In this document: in pieces, positions 1 through 9,485 of the stretch
How positions within the stretch are numbered: position 1 is the first letter of the stretch
Layout of the letters: each line of letters begins with the position of its first letter
Origin: Abditibacteriaceae bacterium
GTDB taxonomy: Bacteria > Armatimonadota > Abditibacteriia > Abditibacteriales > Abditibacteriaceae
Direction of reading: 5' to 3'
Assembly (NCBI GenBank): GCA_019239895.1
Contig: JAFAZH010000006.1
Location: forward strand, 124,001-188,000
Length of the DNA stretch: 64,000 bases
Made by a program: the position numbers and the translations under genes
Notes under the pieces: generated by a model
What the model saw: the letters and a program-made list of their open reading frames with translations, nothing else
The model's database searches: none
Told to the model about the DNA's origin: nothing

Positions 1-2666
1 AAGAGATCACCCACCGCAGCGTCTACGTCAAACTGCCAATCCTCCTGAATCAATCGTCAATCGTCAATCGTCAATCGTCAATCCAAGAGGGTGACAGTTT
101 CCTGGTGTGGACAACCACCCCCTGGACGTTAACCGCTAATGTCGCAGTCGCTTTGCATCCTGACCTGACTTATGTGCGGGCGCGCACCGATGATATGGTT
201 GTCATTCTCTCCAAGGGCACAGTGGCGACAGCCCTCAAGCCAGGCTATGAAGTACTGGATGAGATGCCGGGGCGTGATTTAATTGGCCTCTCTTATAGCG
301 GCACCTTTGACGATCTTCCAGTGCAGCAGAAGATGAACGAGCAGACACCGCGCCGTTCTGTCGCGTGGGAAGATGTGGGCGAAGAGGAAGGCACGGGCAT
401 TGTGCATATCGCGCCCGGCTGCGGTGCGGAAGACTACCAGTTAGGACAACGCGAAGGGTTGGGCTTTATTGTGCCAGTTGATACCGAAGCACGCTTCCTC
501 AGCGGTTGTGGCCCCCTTGCAGGCTTACACGGCCTGGAAGATGTAGAGACCATTTTTGCCGAGTTAGAGAAGCGGGACCGACTCTACCGGATTCAACGCT
601 ATAAGCACTCCTACCCACATTGCTGGCGCTGCGCTCATGAACTTATCTTCTATGCGACGCAAGAGTGGTTTATCCGCGCTGAAGCGGGGCCGCGTCCGGC
701 GCGCGAGCGTTTGCGCCGCGCCGCGCGAGAAGTGCAGTGGATTCCCGAATATGCCGGAAAGCGCATGGACGACTGGCTCAGCAACATGGGCGACTGGTGC
801 ATCTCGCGCAAGCGGTTCTGGGGCTTACCGTTGCCGTTCTATCAAGATGAACATGGCAACCTGGAAGTCATCGGCTCTAAAGCGGAGTTGCGCGAGCGAG
901 CCGTGACGCCGGAACTGGTGGACTCATTGCCGGAACTGCATCGCCCGTGGATTGACGAGATTGAGATTCTTTCCCAAGACGGGAAAAGCCTCATGCGCCG
1001 CGTGCCCGAAGTGGGTGATGCCTGGCTCGATGCCGGTATCGTGCCTTTTTCCACCCTCGGCTATAACGGCAATACCCAAGACTTGCGGCTGCCACCGGAG
1101 TTGCTCGGCTACATGCCGGAGAACGCCGGGAACTACTGGCGCGACTGGTATCCCGCTGACTTCATCACCGAAATGCGTGAGCAGGTACGTCTCTGGTTCT
1201 TCTCCATGCTGTTTATGAGTGTGGCTCTCGAAGATCGTGCGCCCTATAAAACGGCGATGGTTTACGAGACTATGCTTGATGAAAATGGAGACCGCATTTC
1301 TAAAGCTAAGGGCAACGGCGTACCTTATAATGAAGCAGTCAGTAAGGTTGGCGCTGACCCCATGCGCTGGACATTCGCGGGCAACCTGCTCACGAAAGAC
1401 ATTCGCTTTGGCTATCAGCCCATCCAGGAATCGCAACGCCGCTTGCTCACTTTATGGAACGTTTACTCGTTCTTTGTAACTTACGCCAACCTCGATAAGC
1501 CCAAGTTGGACGGTGAACGGGAAGAAGCCCGCAATATCTTAGATCGCTGGATACTGGCACGGTTGCAACAGCTTACCGAGCAAGTGACCACTGCCATCAA
1601 TAGTTTTCAGTTGGGCAATATCACACGCTCGGTGGAAAGCTTCGTGGATGATTTATCGAACTGGTATGTGCGCAGCAGTCGCCGTCGTTTCTGGAAAAGT
1701 GAGAGCGATCAGGATAAGCAAGCCGCTTATCAAACGCTGCACCATGTGTTGCTAACAGTCGCCAAACTTATTGCCCCCGTGATTCCTTTTACCGCCGAAG
1801 CGATGTATCAGAACCTCAAGCGGCCCCTTGCAGATGCTCCACTGAGTGTGCATTTATGCCCGTGGCCTGAAGTGACGGACACCTGGCGTGATGAATCGTT
1901 AATCCGTGAAGTGGAAGATGTGTTACAGGTGGTTTCCCTCGGCCATTCGGCACGTAAAGATTCCGGTGTCAAAGTGCGGCAGCCATTGGCGAAGGCCTTT
2001 GTGCAGACACCAACGCCCGCCCAGCGCACCAGTGTGGAAAACTGGCGCGAAACTATTCTCGATGAATTGAATGTCAAAGAGTTAGAACTGCTGGATGATG
2101 CCGGAGAGTTTGTCACTTATTCGCTCAAGGCTAATTTGCCCAAGCTTGGCCCCAAGTTTGGCAAACAGATTGGCGCGATTCGGCAAGCGTTGGAAAAAGC
2201 GGCTCCCGAAGAGGCGCGGCGTATTGGTAAAGCCGCACGCCGTGGCGAGAGTTTTGCCTTGCAAGTCGGAGACGCAGCATTAGAATTAGCTGCCGATGAA
2301 GTGTTGGTGCAAACTCAACAGCAGAGCGGTTACAGCTTTGCCACTGAAAACGGCTGGGCCGTGGCGTTGGATACCACGCTTAACCAGGATTTATTGGATG
2401 AAGGCTTAGCGCGTGATTTTGTGCGTGCCGTGCAGAATGCGCGCAAAGAAGCTGGCTTTGAAGTTAGTGACCATATAGCCATTCTCCTGGCTCCTGAAGA
2501 TGCTAGCCGCTTGCCTGATGTATTTGAAAAGTTTGGCGATTATATTCAGCAGGAAACGCTGGCCGATGAACTGCGTCTGGTGGCGTGGGATTATCCCGAA
2601 CTGACGGAAGTGAAGATTGGCGAGGAAACGGTGCGGCTGCGTGTCGAGCGTATTGCTAATAGTTGA
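1..2666 (+). CDS. ileS: isoleucyl-tRNA synthetase, 3' part (5' end outside window)
   Basis: Cytoplasmic class I aminoacyl-tRNA synthetase that charges tRNA-Ile and edits mischarged valine. The frame is open from position 3, so the gene enters from the left edge; the HIGH motif must lie outside. Visible are the editing-domain motif WTTTPWTLTANVA right after position 105, a CWRC metal-site motif near position 620, the RISKAKGN form of the KMSKS loop near 1290-1315, and an anticodon-binding domain. The C-terminus (ARDFVRAVQNARKEAGFEV) resembles the eukaryote-like IleRS type without the terminal zinc finger. Two oddities stand out: KMSKS is degenerate (RISKA), and an in-frame heptamer tandem repeat lies just before the editing core at 51-83. 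Stop TGA at 2664. An inverted-repeat element and then lspA follow. Confidence 0.96.
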   Translation, partial: EITHRSVYVKLPILLNQSSIVNRQSSIQEGDSFLVWTTTPWTLTANVAVALHPDLTYVRARTDDMVVILSKGTVATALKPGYEVLDEMPGRDLIGLSYSGTFDDLPVQQKMNEQTPRRSVAWEDVGEEEGTGIVHIAPGCGAEDYQLGQREGLGFIVPVDTEARFLSGCGPLAGLHGLEDVETIFAELEKRDRLYRIQRYKHSYPHCWRCAHELIFYATQEWFIRAEAGPRPARERLRRAAREVQWIPEYAGKRMDDWLSNMGDWCISRKRFWGLPLPFYQDEHGNLEVIGSKAELRERAVTPELVDSLPELHRPWIDEIEILSQDGKSLMRRVPEVGDAWLDAGIVPFSTLGYNGNTQDLRLPPELLGYMPENAGNYWRDWYPADFITEMREQVRLWFFSMLFMSVALEDRAPYKTAMVYETMLDENGDRISKAKGNGVPYNEAVSKVGADPMRWTFAGNLLTKDIRFGYQPIQESQRRLLTLWNVYSFFVTYANLDKPKLDGEREEARNILDRWILARLQQLTEQVTTAINSFQLGNITRSVESFVDDLSNWYVRSSRRRFWKSESDQDKQAAYQTLHHVLLTVAKLIAPVIPFTAEAMYQNLKRPLADAPLSVHLCPWPEVTDTWRDESLIREVEDVLQVVSLGHSARKDSGVKVRQPLAKAFVQTPTPAQRTSVENWRETILDELNVKELELLDDAGEFVTYSLKANLPKLGPKFGKQIGAIRQALEKAAPEEARRIGKAARRGESFALQVGDAALELAADEVLVQTQQQSGYSFATENGWAVALDTTLNQDLLDEGLARDFVRAVQNARKEAGFEVSDHIAILLAPEDASRLPDVFEKFGDYIQQETLADELRLVAWDYPELTEVKIGEETVRLRVERIANS
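51..83 (+). repeat. CAATCGT heptamer tandem repeat inside ileS
   Basis: Four perfect copies of CAATCGT plus a partial CAATC sit inside the open ileS frame and are translated in rotating phase (NQSSIVNRQSSIQ). The unit is not a multiple of three, so gain or loss of one copy would shift the frame of an essential gene. It lies in a loop between the VKLPI strand and the WTTTPW editing motif. Confidence 0.9.
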
Positions 2667-2682
2667 CCCAAGTTGCTACAAC

Positions 2683-2799
2683 AACCCAGTGGTTAAAACC
2701 ACCGGCTGCAAAACGAAGTCGCCCTGCGGCGACTCAGGCAGTCCGCGCAGGCGGACTTCGTTTTGCAGCCTGCGAATTCATTCGCGGGTTGATTCGCCC
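2683..2799 (+). repeat. cloverleaf-type inverted repeat, copy 1
   Basis: Fills most of the gap between ileS and lspA. A long outer stem (GCTGCAAAACGAAGTC with GACTTCGTTTTGCAGC) encloses two hairpins, GTCGCCCTGCGGCGAC and AGTCCGCGCAGGCGGACT. Outside it sit two small palindromes, GGTTAAAACC and GCGAATTCATTCGC. A near-identical copy in reverse orientation lies at 6243-6355. The rest of the gap (2800-2872) shows no clear feature. Confidence 0.85.
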
Positions 2800-2872
2800 T
2801 TAGCCTGTAGTAACTTAGGTTGATAGTGACAGGACTACTTGTTCGCTAACAACTCTAACTTTATAACTCTTA

Positions 2873-3478
2873 ATGGAACGTTCTTTGGACGCGATAGCAG
2901 ACACCGAAACCCGCCTGGAACCTTTGCCAGTGGTAGCTGAGAGCAATGCTCCTCAGGTTGCAGCACCGCTGAAGCGTCGCTTTATTGGATTTTTGCTCCT
3001 TGCCGTTGGAGTTGTCCTGGCCGATCAATGGAGTAAGTATTGGCTGCGTGGCGCGTTGCCATTAGGAGAGACCCGTCCGCTCGTGCCGGGTTGGGTGCAT
3101 CTTAGCCATTTCCAGAATCACGGCGCTGCTTGGAGTATGCTCAGTGGGCAACGCTTGTTCCTGGTGGGTATTACCCTGCTGGTCATTTTTGTGGTGGGCC
3201 GGATGGCACCGGAAATTATCCAGCGCGGTCTTTTGCCAACGCTTGGGTTAGGTCTTATTCTGGGTGGAGCGGTGGGTAACTTGATTGACCGTATTTTGTT
3301 CGCTTCAGTCACGGACTTTATTGATCTCGATACCACCATTTCCTGGATTCAAACCTTTCCCGTCTTTAATTTGGCGGACTCGGCCTTGACGGTCGGGGTT
3401 ACGCTGTTGCTTATCAACTTTGTCTTTGGCGCTAAGCCACCCGCGCTGGATAATTCTGATGCGGTAAACTCATCTTAA
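2873..3478 (+). CDS. lspA: lipoprotein signal peptidase (signal peptidase II)
   Basis: Inner-membrane aspartic protease that removes the signal peptide of diacylglyceryl-modified prolipoproteins. At 201 aa it is longer than the usual 160-170 because of an N-terminal hydrophilic extension of about 35 residues. Four hydrophobic segments follow. The ADQWSKYW motif is near residue 50, and the catalytic Asp pair lies in GNLIDRI and FNLADSAL. The next gene, lgt, performs the preceding step of lipoprotein maturation and starts 41 bases downstream, so the two form a functional operon. ATG start with no strong ribosome binding site visible; a shorter start is not obvious because there is no second in-frame Met before the first membrane segment. 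Confidence 0.95.
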   Translation: MERSLDAIADTETRLEPLPVVAESNAPQVAAPLKRRFIGFLLLAVGVVLADQWSKYWLRGALPLGETRPLVPGWVHLSHFQNHGAAWSMLSGQRLFLVGITLLVIFVVGRMAPEIIQRGLLPTLGLGLILGGAVGNLIDRILFASVTDFIDLDTTISWIQTFPVFNLADSALTVGVTLLLINFVFGAKPPALDNSDAVNSS

Positions 3479-3519
3479 GCATCGTCTCTGCTGCTTTTAC
3501 CAATGTCTTTTGTTAAATT

Positions 3520-4632
3520 ATGCGACCTATTTTAGCCATTATTCCTCAACTCCCAGCCCATCTGCTGCTTCCCCTCTGGATAGTCACCTTTCTCATCGCT
3601 ATGGCTGCTGTAGCCTATAACCTGGTGCAACTGCGCCGTCCGGTGCCATCCAATGTAGTGGCCGCAAGCGGCGCTAACGATGCGCTGTTAGACGGCAATC
3701 GCAGCAACGATGCTCTACTGGCTGCGCTCTCGCCCCTTATTGTGGCGGGGGTGGGGTGCTTCCTCTTCTTCTTATGGAGCCATCACTCTATCACGCTGCA
3801 CTCTTACGGCTTTTTCCTGGTGCTGGGTTTCTTTACCGCGACCTGGAATGCCTGTCTGGAAGCCAAACGTCGTGATTATGACCCGAACTTGATTTTAGAC
3901 ATTGCTCTGCCGATGCTGACGGTAACAGTGCTGATGTGCCGCCTGCTCTATGTGGTGCTGAATCTTAACCAGTTCCATTCGGTCTGGGAGATGATGCAAA
4001 TCTGGAGTGGGGGACTCTCTTTTCACGGCGCGATCATCGGTGGGGTCTTAGTTTCGGCCTATTACTCTTGGAGCAAGAAGATTAGCATTGGTGCGCTGCT
4101 CGACTTGATGGCTCCTTCCGTATTCCTGGGCTACTTCTTCGGGCGCATTGGCTGTCTCTTTAATGGGTGTTGCTATGGCAAGGAGTGCAGTCTGCCGTGG
4201 GCGATGCGCTTTCCCGATGAGTTCCATCATGGCCAGATTACGCCGCCTTCTCATCCCACTCAAATCTATTCGGCTATTTTTGCGATGGGTCTGTTCTTGT
4301 TTATGCAGCACGCCAAGAAACTGCCACGCTTTAATCGCTTCGCGGGGCAACCGACGCTGCTTTTCTTAGCCCTCTATGCGGTGGAGCGGGGCTTTGTCGA
4401 AATCTTCCGCAATGGTGCAACCGCCCTGACAGTTTTTGGCACCACCTGGCTCACTCAGGCTCAACTTGCCTCTATTATTGGCCTGGTTGTTATCTCAATC
4501 TTGTGGGTGGTTTTCTCACGCCGTGCCCAGCGGATGGCGGCTGCGGGGTATGACACCTATGCTTCCTCTGTTACCGAGAAAGCTGCTCCATCTACTCTGG
4601 CCAGCCCGCAGCCACCAGTCTCCAGCCCCTAA
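3520..4632 (+). CDS. lgt: prolipoprotein diacylglyceryl transferase
   Basis: Transfers diacylglycerol from phosphatidylglycerol to the lipobox cysteine of prolipoproteins in the inner membrane. Motifs: HSYGFFLVLGF near residue 95, SFHGAIIGG near 170, and the Lgt signature GRIGCLFNGCCYGKECSLPW with its essential Arg; then HPTQIYSA and ERGFVEIFRNG. It has 370 aa against about 290 in E. coli. The surplus is an N-terminal block of about 90 residues (two hydrophobic segments separated by an Asn/Asp/Ala-rich stretch) and a Pro/Ser-rich tail. It sits between lspA and aat; aat begins 4 bases after its stop, which suggests one transcript. Confidence 0.94.
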   Translation: MRPILAIIPQLPAHLLLPLWIVTFLIAMAAVAYNLVQLRRPVPSNVVAASGANDALLDGNRSNDALLAALSPLIVAGVGCFLFFLWSHHSITLHSYGFFLVLGFFTATWNACLEAKRRDYDPNLILDIALPMLTVTVLMCRLLYVVLNLNQFHSVWEMMQIWSGGLSFHGAIIGGVLVSAYYSWSKKISIGALLDLMAPSVFLGYFFGRIGCLFNGCCYGKECSLPWAMRFPDEFHHGQITPPSHPTQIYSAIFAMGLFLFMQHAKKLPRFNRFAGQPTLLFLALYAVERGFVEIFRNGATALTVFGTTWLTQAQLASIIGLVVISILWVVFSRRAQRMAAAGYDTYASSVTEKAAPSTLASPQPPVSSP

Positions 4633-4636
4633 GCTC

Positions 4637-5272
4637 ATGTTCCCTCCGGTTGAGGCAGCCAATGCCGATGGCCTCTTGGCAGTTGGCGGCAAACTTTCCG
4701 TCTCAACCTTGCGCGAAGCCTATCATAACGGCATTTTCCCCTGGCCCGTTGAAGACTTTCCTCTCCTCTGGTTCGCCCCGCCGCGTCGTGCGATCCTGCC
4801 GTTCGACCAATTCCACATTTCGCGCCGTTTGCAGCGCACCCTGCGCCATGCCAACTTTGAAATGCGAATAAATACCAATTTTGAGGCAGTCATTCGCGCC
4901 TGCGCCGAACAACGTCAGGATGCAGAAGGCACCTGGATTACCGATGAAATGCTGGAGGCTTACATCGCTCTGCACCAAGCTGGAGACGCGCATAGCGTTG
5001 AGACGTATCAGAATGGCGAGTTAGTCGGTGGCTTATACGGTGTTGCTTTCGGTTCCTACTTCGCGGGGGAATCCATGTTCTACAAAGTTAGCGATGCTTC
5101 TAAAGCAGCCTTAGTGCATCTGGTAGAATACCTGCAAACTAAGGGCGCAACGTGGCTCGATGCTCAAATGATGACCCTGCTCTTCGCCAACTTCGGCGCG
5201 TGCGAAATCCCCCGTCGCCGCTTTATGAAGATGCTGAAAATCGCGTTGGAGCAGCCGACGAAGTTGTTTTGA
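4637..5272 (+). CDS. aat: leucyl/phenylalanyl-tRNA--protein transferase
   Basis: Cytoplasmic N-end-rule enzyme that adds Leu or Phe from aminoacyl-tRNA to N-terminal Arg/Lys of target proteins. The 211 aa contain the family motifs GLLAVGGKLS, GIFPWP, GTWITDEM, AHSVE, ELVGGLYGVAFG, GESMF, ASKAAL and ACEIPRR. I chose the ATG at 4637, four bases after the lgt stop, because the family consensus starts about there (FPP...DGLLAVGG). The frame stays open upstream to 4436 but only inside lgt, where the translation has no family similarity. The protein lacks roughly the first 12 residues seen in E. coli Aat. It is the last gene of the lspA-lgt-aat group. Confidence 0.93.
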   Translation: MFPPVEAANADGLLAVGGKLSVSTLREAYHNGIFPWPVEDFPLLWFAPPRRAILPFDQFHISRRLQRTLRHANFEMRINTNFEAVIRACAEQRQDAEGTWITDEMLEAYIALHQAGDAHSVETYQNGELVGGLYGVAFGSYFAGESMFYKVSDASKAALVHLVEYLQTKGATWLDAQMMTLLFANFGACEIPRRRFMKMLKIALEQPTKLF

Positions 5273-5291
5273 GGCTCTCACCCCCAACGCC

Positions 5292-5456
5292 GCACCCACG
5301 AGAAGAACCACAGAGACACAGAGAAGTTTTGAGGATGGGAGAGTGGGGGTATGTGGGGTGATCCGGCAATTTCCACCATCTCCCATCCTCCCACACCCAC
5401 TTTCTCCCAAACTCTCTGTGCCTCTGTGTCCCTGTGGTTCTTCTCGTGGGTGTGGG
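5292..5456. repeat. long inverted repeat with CACAGAG-type arms
   Basis: Fills the gap between convergent aat and the amidase gene, ending next to the amidase stop codon. The left arm begins GCACCCACGAGAAGAACCAC at 5292 and continues with CAGAGACACAGAG; the right arm at about 5411-5456 is its reverse complement with few mismatches. An inner pair (GAGGATGGGAGA near 5331, TCTCCCATCCTC near 5379) extends the pairing, so almost the whole 165 bases could fold as one hairpin. It could act as a bidirectional terminator. Confidence 0.85.
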
Positions 5457-6185
5457 CTAACGCACCCCAACCTGCTGCCAACGGGCGATACCAGCGGCGA
5501 TGGCCTCGGCCATTTTTTCTTGGCCAGCGGCAGAGGCGATGAAGTGAGCGTCGGAAGCTTGGTTGATGAAGCACATTTCAATAAGAGCGGTGGGCACACG
5601 GGCGAAGATCGAGCCAGTCAGCACGCCTCCCTGTTTCCCCCCCACAAAGGTTGCCGCGTCGGTTTTAATTGGGTTCGGCTTGAGATAGCCGCGTAAGATG
5701 GGTTTCATCGCCTCGTTGAGTACATAAGCTGCCTGGCGGCTGGCACGCTGCACGTTTGGTGGTGGCCCAGTCACACCTTCCTTGTGTCCGGCACGGTCGG
5801 GATAATACCAGGTGAAGCCGCGCCCTGCGCCTTCATCACAATGCAAGCGCACCAGTAGAGCAGCCCCCGCATAATTGGCAATCTCCGCACGGTGACGATT
5901 CGTCACATATTGGTTCTCGCGGGTCTTGGTCATCACATATTGAATGTTCATCGCGCTTAGGCGATGCGCTAAACGGGTGGCCACCTGCCAGTTGAGGCGA
6001 TTTTCCGAAAGCCCATGCGAAGCGGCCCCATTGGAAGTTTCCGATGGGTGGCCCGGATCAATACAAACGACAAATGACGGGTTAGCTGCACGGCTAACAG
6101 GTTTTGCCTGCGGGTTGGTGCCAGTACTGAAAGTGAGCACAGAGAGGATAAGCCCTGGTACGATGATTCGTTTAAACTGTTTCAT
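5457..6185 (-). CDS. N-acetylmuramoyl-L-alanine amidase (Amidase_3 type), exported
   Basis: Zinc hydrolase that cuts the amide bond between MurNAc and the stem peptide in the periplasm. The 242 aa begin with a signal peptide (MKQFKRIIVPGLILSVLTFS). Motifs in order: CIDPGHPSE (first Zn His), GLSENRLNW (Zn Glu), RLHCDEG (third Zn ligand; the usual form is S.HxN) and PTALIEMCFINQASD with the catalytic Glu. There is no cell-wall binding domain, so it is a bare catalytic module. The gene is monocistronic, convergent with aat and divergent from rluD, and is isolated by repeat elements on both sides. Confidence 0.9.
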   Translation of the reverse strand: MKQFKRIIVPGLILSVLTFSTGTNPQAKPVSRAANPSFVVCIDPGHPSETSNGAASHGLSENRLNWQVATRLAHRLSAMNIQYVMTKTRENQYVTNRHRAEIANYAGAALLVRLHCDEGAGRGFTWYYPDRAGHKEGVTGPPPNVQRASRQAAYVLNEAMKPILRGYLKPNPIKTDAATFVGGKQGGVLTGSIFARVPTALIEMCFINQASDAHFIASAAGQEKMAEAIAAGIARWQQVGVR

Positions 6186-6242
6186 ATATTTGTGAGTTGT
6201 GTTGCCTAATACCTTTACTCAACTTGCTACTAAGTTATGACC

Positions 6243-6355
6243 GGATCAACCAGCGAATGAATTCGCAGGCTGCAAGACCCAGTCCGCCTGCGCGGACTAA
6301 GAGAGTCGCCGCAGGACGACTTCGTTTTGCAGCCGGTGGTTTTAACCACTGGGTT
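6243..6355 (-). repeat. cloverleaf-type inverted repeat, copy 2 (reverse orientation)
   Basis: The reverse complement of this stretch matches the element at 2683-2799 over nearly its full length (same GGTTAAAACC palindrome, same GCTGCAAAACGAAGTC arm, same GTCC/GGCGAC and GTCCGCGCAGGCGGAC hairpins, same GCGAATTCATTCGC end), with scattered substitutions. One base of the outer stem region is changed (GGGTCTTGCAGC instead of TTCGTTTTGCAGC), which weakens the outer pairing. It lies in the divergent gap between the amidase and rluD starts, so it is not only a terminator. Confidence 0.85.
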
Positions 6356-6394
6356 ATGGGTAGCAAGTTAAGTTAATACCTTTATTATTTTACT

Positions 6395-7363
6395 GTGGAC
6401 GAGAAACCAGTAGTATCTTACAAAATTGAGCCGGAAGAAGCCGGACAGCGGCTGGATGTTTTTTTTGCAGCACGACTGGGAGTGTCCCGGTCACGGGCGC
6501 AAAAACTGATTAGCACGGCAACGCTGGCTGGTGCGTCTATCAAAGCTTCCTATGTGACGCGGGAAGGGGACGAAATCCACCTTGAAGGCGCGGCGGAAGC
6601 AGCGTCGGATACTCCGGCAGAAGCCTTAGCGCAACCGTTTATTGCAGGCGATGTAGCAGTTCCCCCCATCTTCTTTGAAGATGATTATTTAATTGTGCTC
6701 AATAAACCGCGTGACCTTGCGGTGCATCCAGGAGCAGGGGAGCGACAAACGACCCTGGTGGATGTGTTACGAGCCAGTGGCCGTAGCCTCTCGGCGGTTG
6801 GCCCCCCCGAACGCGCTGGCATTGTGCATCGGCTGGATAAAGATACATCTGGTGTGATGGTGGTCTGCAAAACCGATGTGGCGCATTGGAAACTGGCGGA
6901 AGATTTCGCAGCGCGGCGCGTTACTAAGACTTACACGGCCCTGGTCTGTGGTGTGCCGACCTTGCGCGGGCGTATCGAAGCCCCCATAGCCCGGCATCCC
7001 GTGCAGCGTAAGAAAATGGCGATTGTCCCTGCCGGAAGGCCCGCTGTCACCGAATACGAAACCGTTCACACCTGGCCGAAGTTCGCTCAACTGAAGATTA
7101 ATCTGCTCACAGGCCGCACCCATCAAATCCGTGTCCATCTCGCTTATGTGCAGCATCCTGTGGTTGGCGATGCCGTTTATGGGGGCGTGCAGCGTGCCTT
7201 ATCCAGTGTGCCCAACGAAGCGGCACGCCAGGCCATAGAAGCCCTGCAAGGCCAGGCTTTGCACTCAACCCGCCTGGCCTTCACGCATCCTATCACCGGC
7301 ACTGCTCTGGAATTTGAAACGGCTTTGCCAGAAGATATGCAGCGAATTATCGAAGTATTGTAA
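6395..7363 (+). CDS. rluD: RluA-family 23S rRNA pseudouridine synthase
   Basis: Converts specific uridines to pseudouridine in rRNA. The 322 aa consist of an N-terminal S4 RNA-binding domain (QRLDVFFAARLGVSRSRAQKLI, residues about 17-60, quoted in two parts by motif) and the catalytic domain with PRDLAVHPG and the active-site HRLDKDTSGVMVV containing the nucleophilic Asp. RTHQIRVHLAY and HPVVGDAVYGG follow. The domain order matches RluD/RluC; the exact target uridines cannot be told from sequence, so the symbol is a best guess. GTG start at 6395; no good ribosome binding site is visible. Confidence 0.88.
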   Translation: MDEKPVVSYKIEPEEAGQRLDVFFAARLGVSRSRAQKLISTATLAGASIKASYVTREGDEIHLEGAAEAASDTPAEALAQPFIAGDVAVPPIFFEDDYLIVLNKPRDLAVHPGAGERQTTLVDVLRASGRSLSAVGPPERAGIVHRLDKDTSGVMVVCKTDVAHWKLAEDFAARRVTKTYTALVCGVPTLRGRIEAPIARHPVQRKKMAIVPAGRPAVTEYETVHTWPKFAQLKINLLTGRTHQIRVHLAYVQHPVVGDAVYGGVQRALSSVPNEAARQAIEALQGQALHSTRLAFTHPITGTALEFETALPEDMQRIIEVL

Positions 7364-7374
7364 GGTCAATTGGA

Positions 7375-9224
<1,850 letters not shown>

Positions 9225-9485
9225 AAAAATCTCCCCAATCTGTAGCGAGTAGGCGAATCTTATTGAATAATTCTTGAGACCATTCTTATAGTAGCTTAAC
9301 CTAACTTTATTCCCATCCATGTTACAATTATCAGGCAAGTATCCGTTGTACAATGGAATGCTAATTCGCAGATAGCCAAGTTGTTGCAGATAGAACTGTG
9401 TCACGTCCATTTTCCAACTGTGACATGTCTTGTGTGGAACTCGGCCAAGTCCGCTCAAGTCCAACGACCCAAAAGGAGAAGGATC

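Noticed and set aside
51-83. CAATCGT repeats as a CRISPR or origin iteron array
   Set aside because: Units are 7 bp without spacers, and they lie inside an open ileS reading frame.
924-1436. 170-codon minus-strand frame opposite ileS
   Set aside because: Antisense shadow of the conserved synthetase; no ribosome binding site or motif.
2683-2799. Cloverleaf repeat as a tRNA gene
   Set aside because: It has no T-loop (GGTTCGA) or anticodon-arm geometry, and the stem lengths do not fit tRNA.
4436-4636. Longer start for aat within lgt
   Set aside because: The upstream translation lies wholly inside lgt in another frame and has no similarity to the family; ATG 4637 fits both operon spacing and conserved start.
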